In this document: piece after piece, positions 5,362 to 5,630 of the stretch | Numbering within the stretch: the first letter of the stretch is position 1 | How the letters are laid out: every line of letters starts with the position of its first letter | The notes under the pieces: model-generated | What the model was told of the DNA's origin: nothing | Database searches by the model: none | What the model saw: the letters and a program-made list of their open reading frames with translations, nothing else | Made by a program: the position numbers and the translations under genes | DNA from: Acidimicrobiia bacterium | Lineage (GTDB): Bacteria > Actinomycetota > Acidimicrobiia > Acidimicrobiales > JACDCH01 | DNA: 5,630 nucleotides | Direction: 5' to 3' | Assembly (NCBI GenBank): GCA_013694495.1 | Contig: JACDCH010000501.1 | Location: 1-5,630 of the forward strand

Positions 5362-5630
5362 CCACTGGCACCATGCAGGCGGCGGTGCTGCAGGGCGCCG
5401 GCCGCCTGGCCGTCGAGACGGTGCCCGTGCCCGAGCTCGGGCCCGGCGACGTGCTGGTGGCGGTCGACCACTGCGGCGTGTGCGGCACCGACCTCCACCT
5501 CGTGCTCGACGGCTGGGGCCAGCCGGGAACGATCCCCGGTCACGAGTGGACCGGCGTGGTGGCCGCGGTCGGCCCCGACGTCGAGCAGTGGCAGGCCGGC
5601 GACGCCGTGGTCGGCGGCCCACCCCGGCGC
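5358..5630 (+). CDS. Zinc-dependent medium-chain alcohol dehydrogenase, N-terminal part (3' truncated by window)
   Basis: The first 91 codons of an MDR-superfamily, NAD(P)-linked alcohol or polyol dehydrogenase; full proteins are about 340-380 residues. The GroES-like catalytic domain begins at MQAAVLQGAGRLAVETVPVP (6-25). It continues with CGVCGTDLH (39-47), whose Cys42 is the expected catalytic-zinc ligand, and GHEWTGVV (61-68) with His62-Glu63, the next zinc-site residues. GDAVVGGPPRR at the window edge is where a structural-zinc Cys cluster would be expected next. Start candidates are GTG 5358 (chosen: G-rich GACGGGGG just upstream and a GTGA overlap with a leader ORF), ATG 5373 (residue 6, conserved-looking but without a ribosome site) and GTG 5343. 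An in-frame TGA at 5325-5327 excludes earlier starts. It is divergent from the acyl-CoA synthetase and probably co-regulated with it. The substrate is unknown. Confidence 0.92.
   Translation, partial: MTTGTMQAAVLQGAGRLAVETVPVPELGPGDVLVAVDHCGVCGTDLHLVLDGWGQPGTIPGHEWTGVVAAVGPDVEQWQAGDAVVGGPPRR

Noticed and set aside
5290..5622. - strand open frames opposite the alcohol dehydrogenase start
   Set aside because: Arg/Pro-rich shadow sequence crossing the divergent promoter; the + strand shows the zinc-site motifs.

Overview
The window is very GC-rich bacterial DNA with dense coding, GTG starts and GTGA stop/start overlaps. A protein of the mycothiol-dependent maleylpyruvate isomerase-like family, which is typical of mycothiol-making bacteria, points to an actinobacterium. 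The catabolic content would fit Acidimicrobiia or a mycobacteria-like lineage, but the class cannot be fixed from this sequence alone. The window looks like an ordinary chromosomal metabolic region. I see no insertion sequence, phage gene, CRISPR array, tRNA or rRNA.

Left part (2-569). The 3' end of a dihydrodipicolinate synthase/N-acetylneuraminate lyase-family aldolase ends at 418. It is followed by a 151-bp gap. The gap holds two GC-rich stem-loops in tandem (425-466 and 489-535) and then a good candidate promoter (-35 at 534-539, -10 at 557-562). That promoter lies exactly 7 nt before the next ATG, which is the layout of a leaderless actinobacterial transcript.

Centre (570-3780). Three + strand genes are joined by two GTGA overlaps and very probably form one operon: a DinB/maleylpyruvate-isomerase-like metalloprotein (570-1313), a cytoplasmic S9-family serine peptidase with an N-terminal beta-propeller (1310-3151), and a TetR-family repressor (3148-3780). 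All key residues expected of the metalloprotein and the peptidase are present.

Right part (3770-5630). An acyl-CoA synthetase of the ANL superfamily lies on the - strand, and its 3' end overlaps the TetR gene by 11 bp. It is divergent from a zinc-dependent medium-chain alcohol dehydrogenase that runs off the window end. The short divergent control region contains a perfect 7+7 inverted repeat (CTGACAC-GT-GTGTCAG, 5303-5318). It sits directly upstream of a TANNNT -10 for the dehydrogenase and overlaps the ligase ribosome binding site, so it is a strong candidate for a shared repressor operator. The TetR protein encoded next door is the obvious but unproven candidate to bind it. The ligase and dehydrogenase look like part of an acyl or alcohol catabolic module of unknown substrate.

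No clearly new system is visible. The points most worth a second look are the shared divergent palindrome, a possible leaderless 9-codon leader ORF coupled to the dehydrogenase, and the tandem hairpins placed against the operon promoter.
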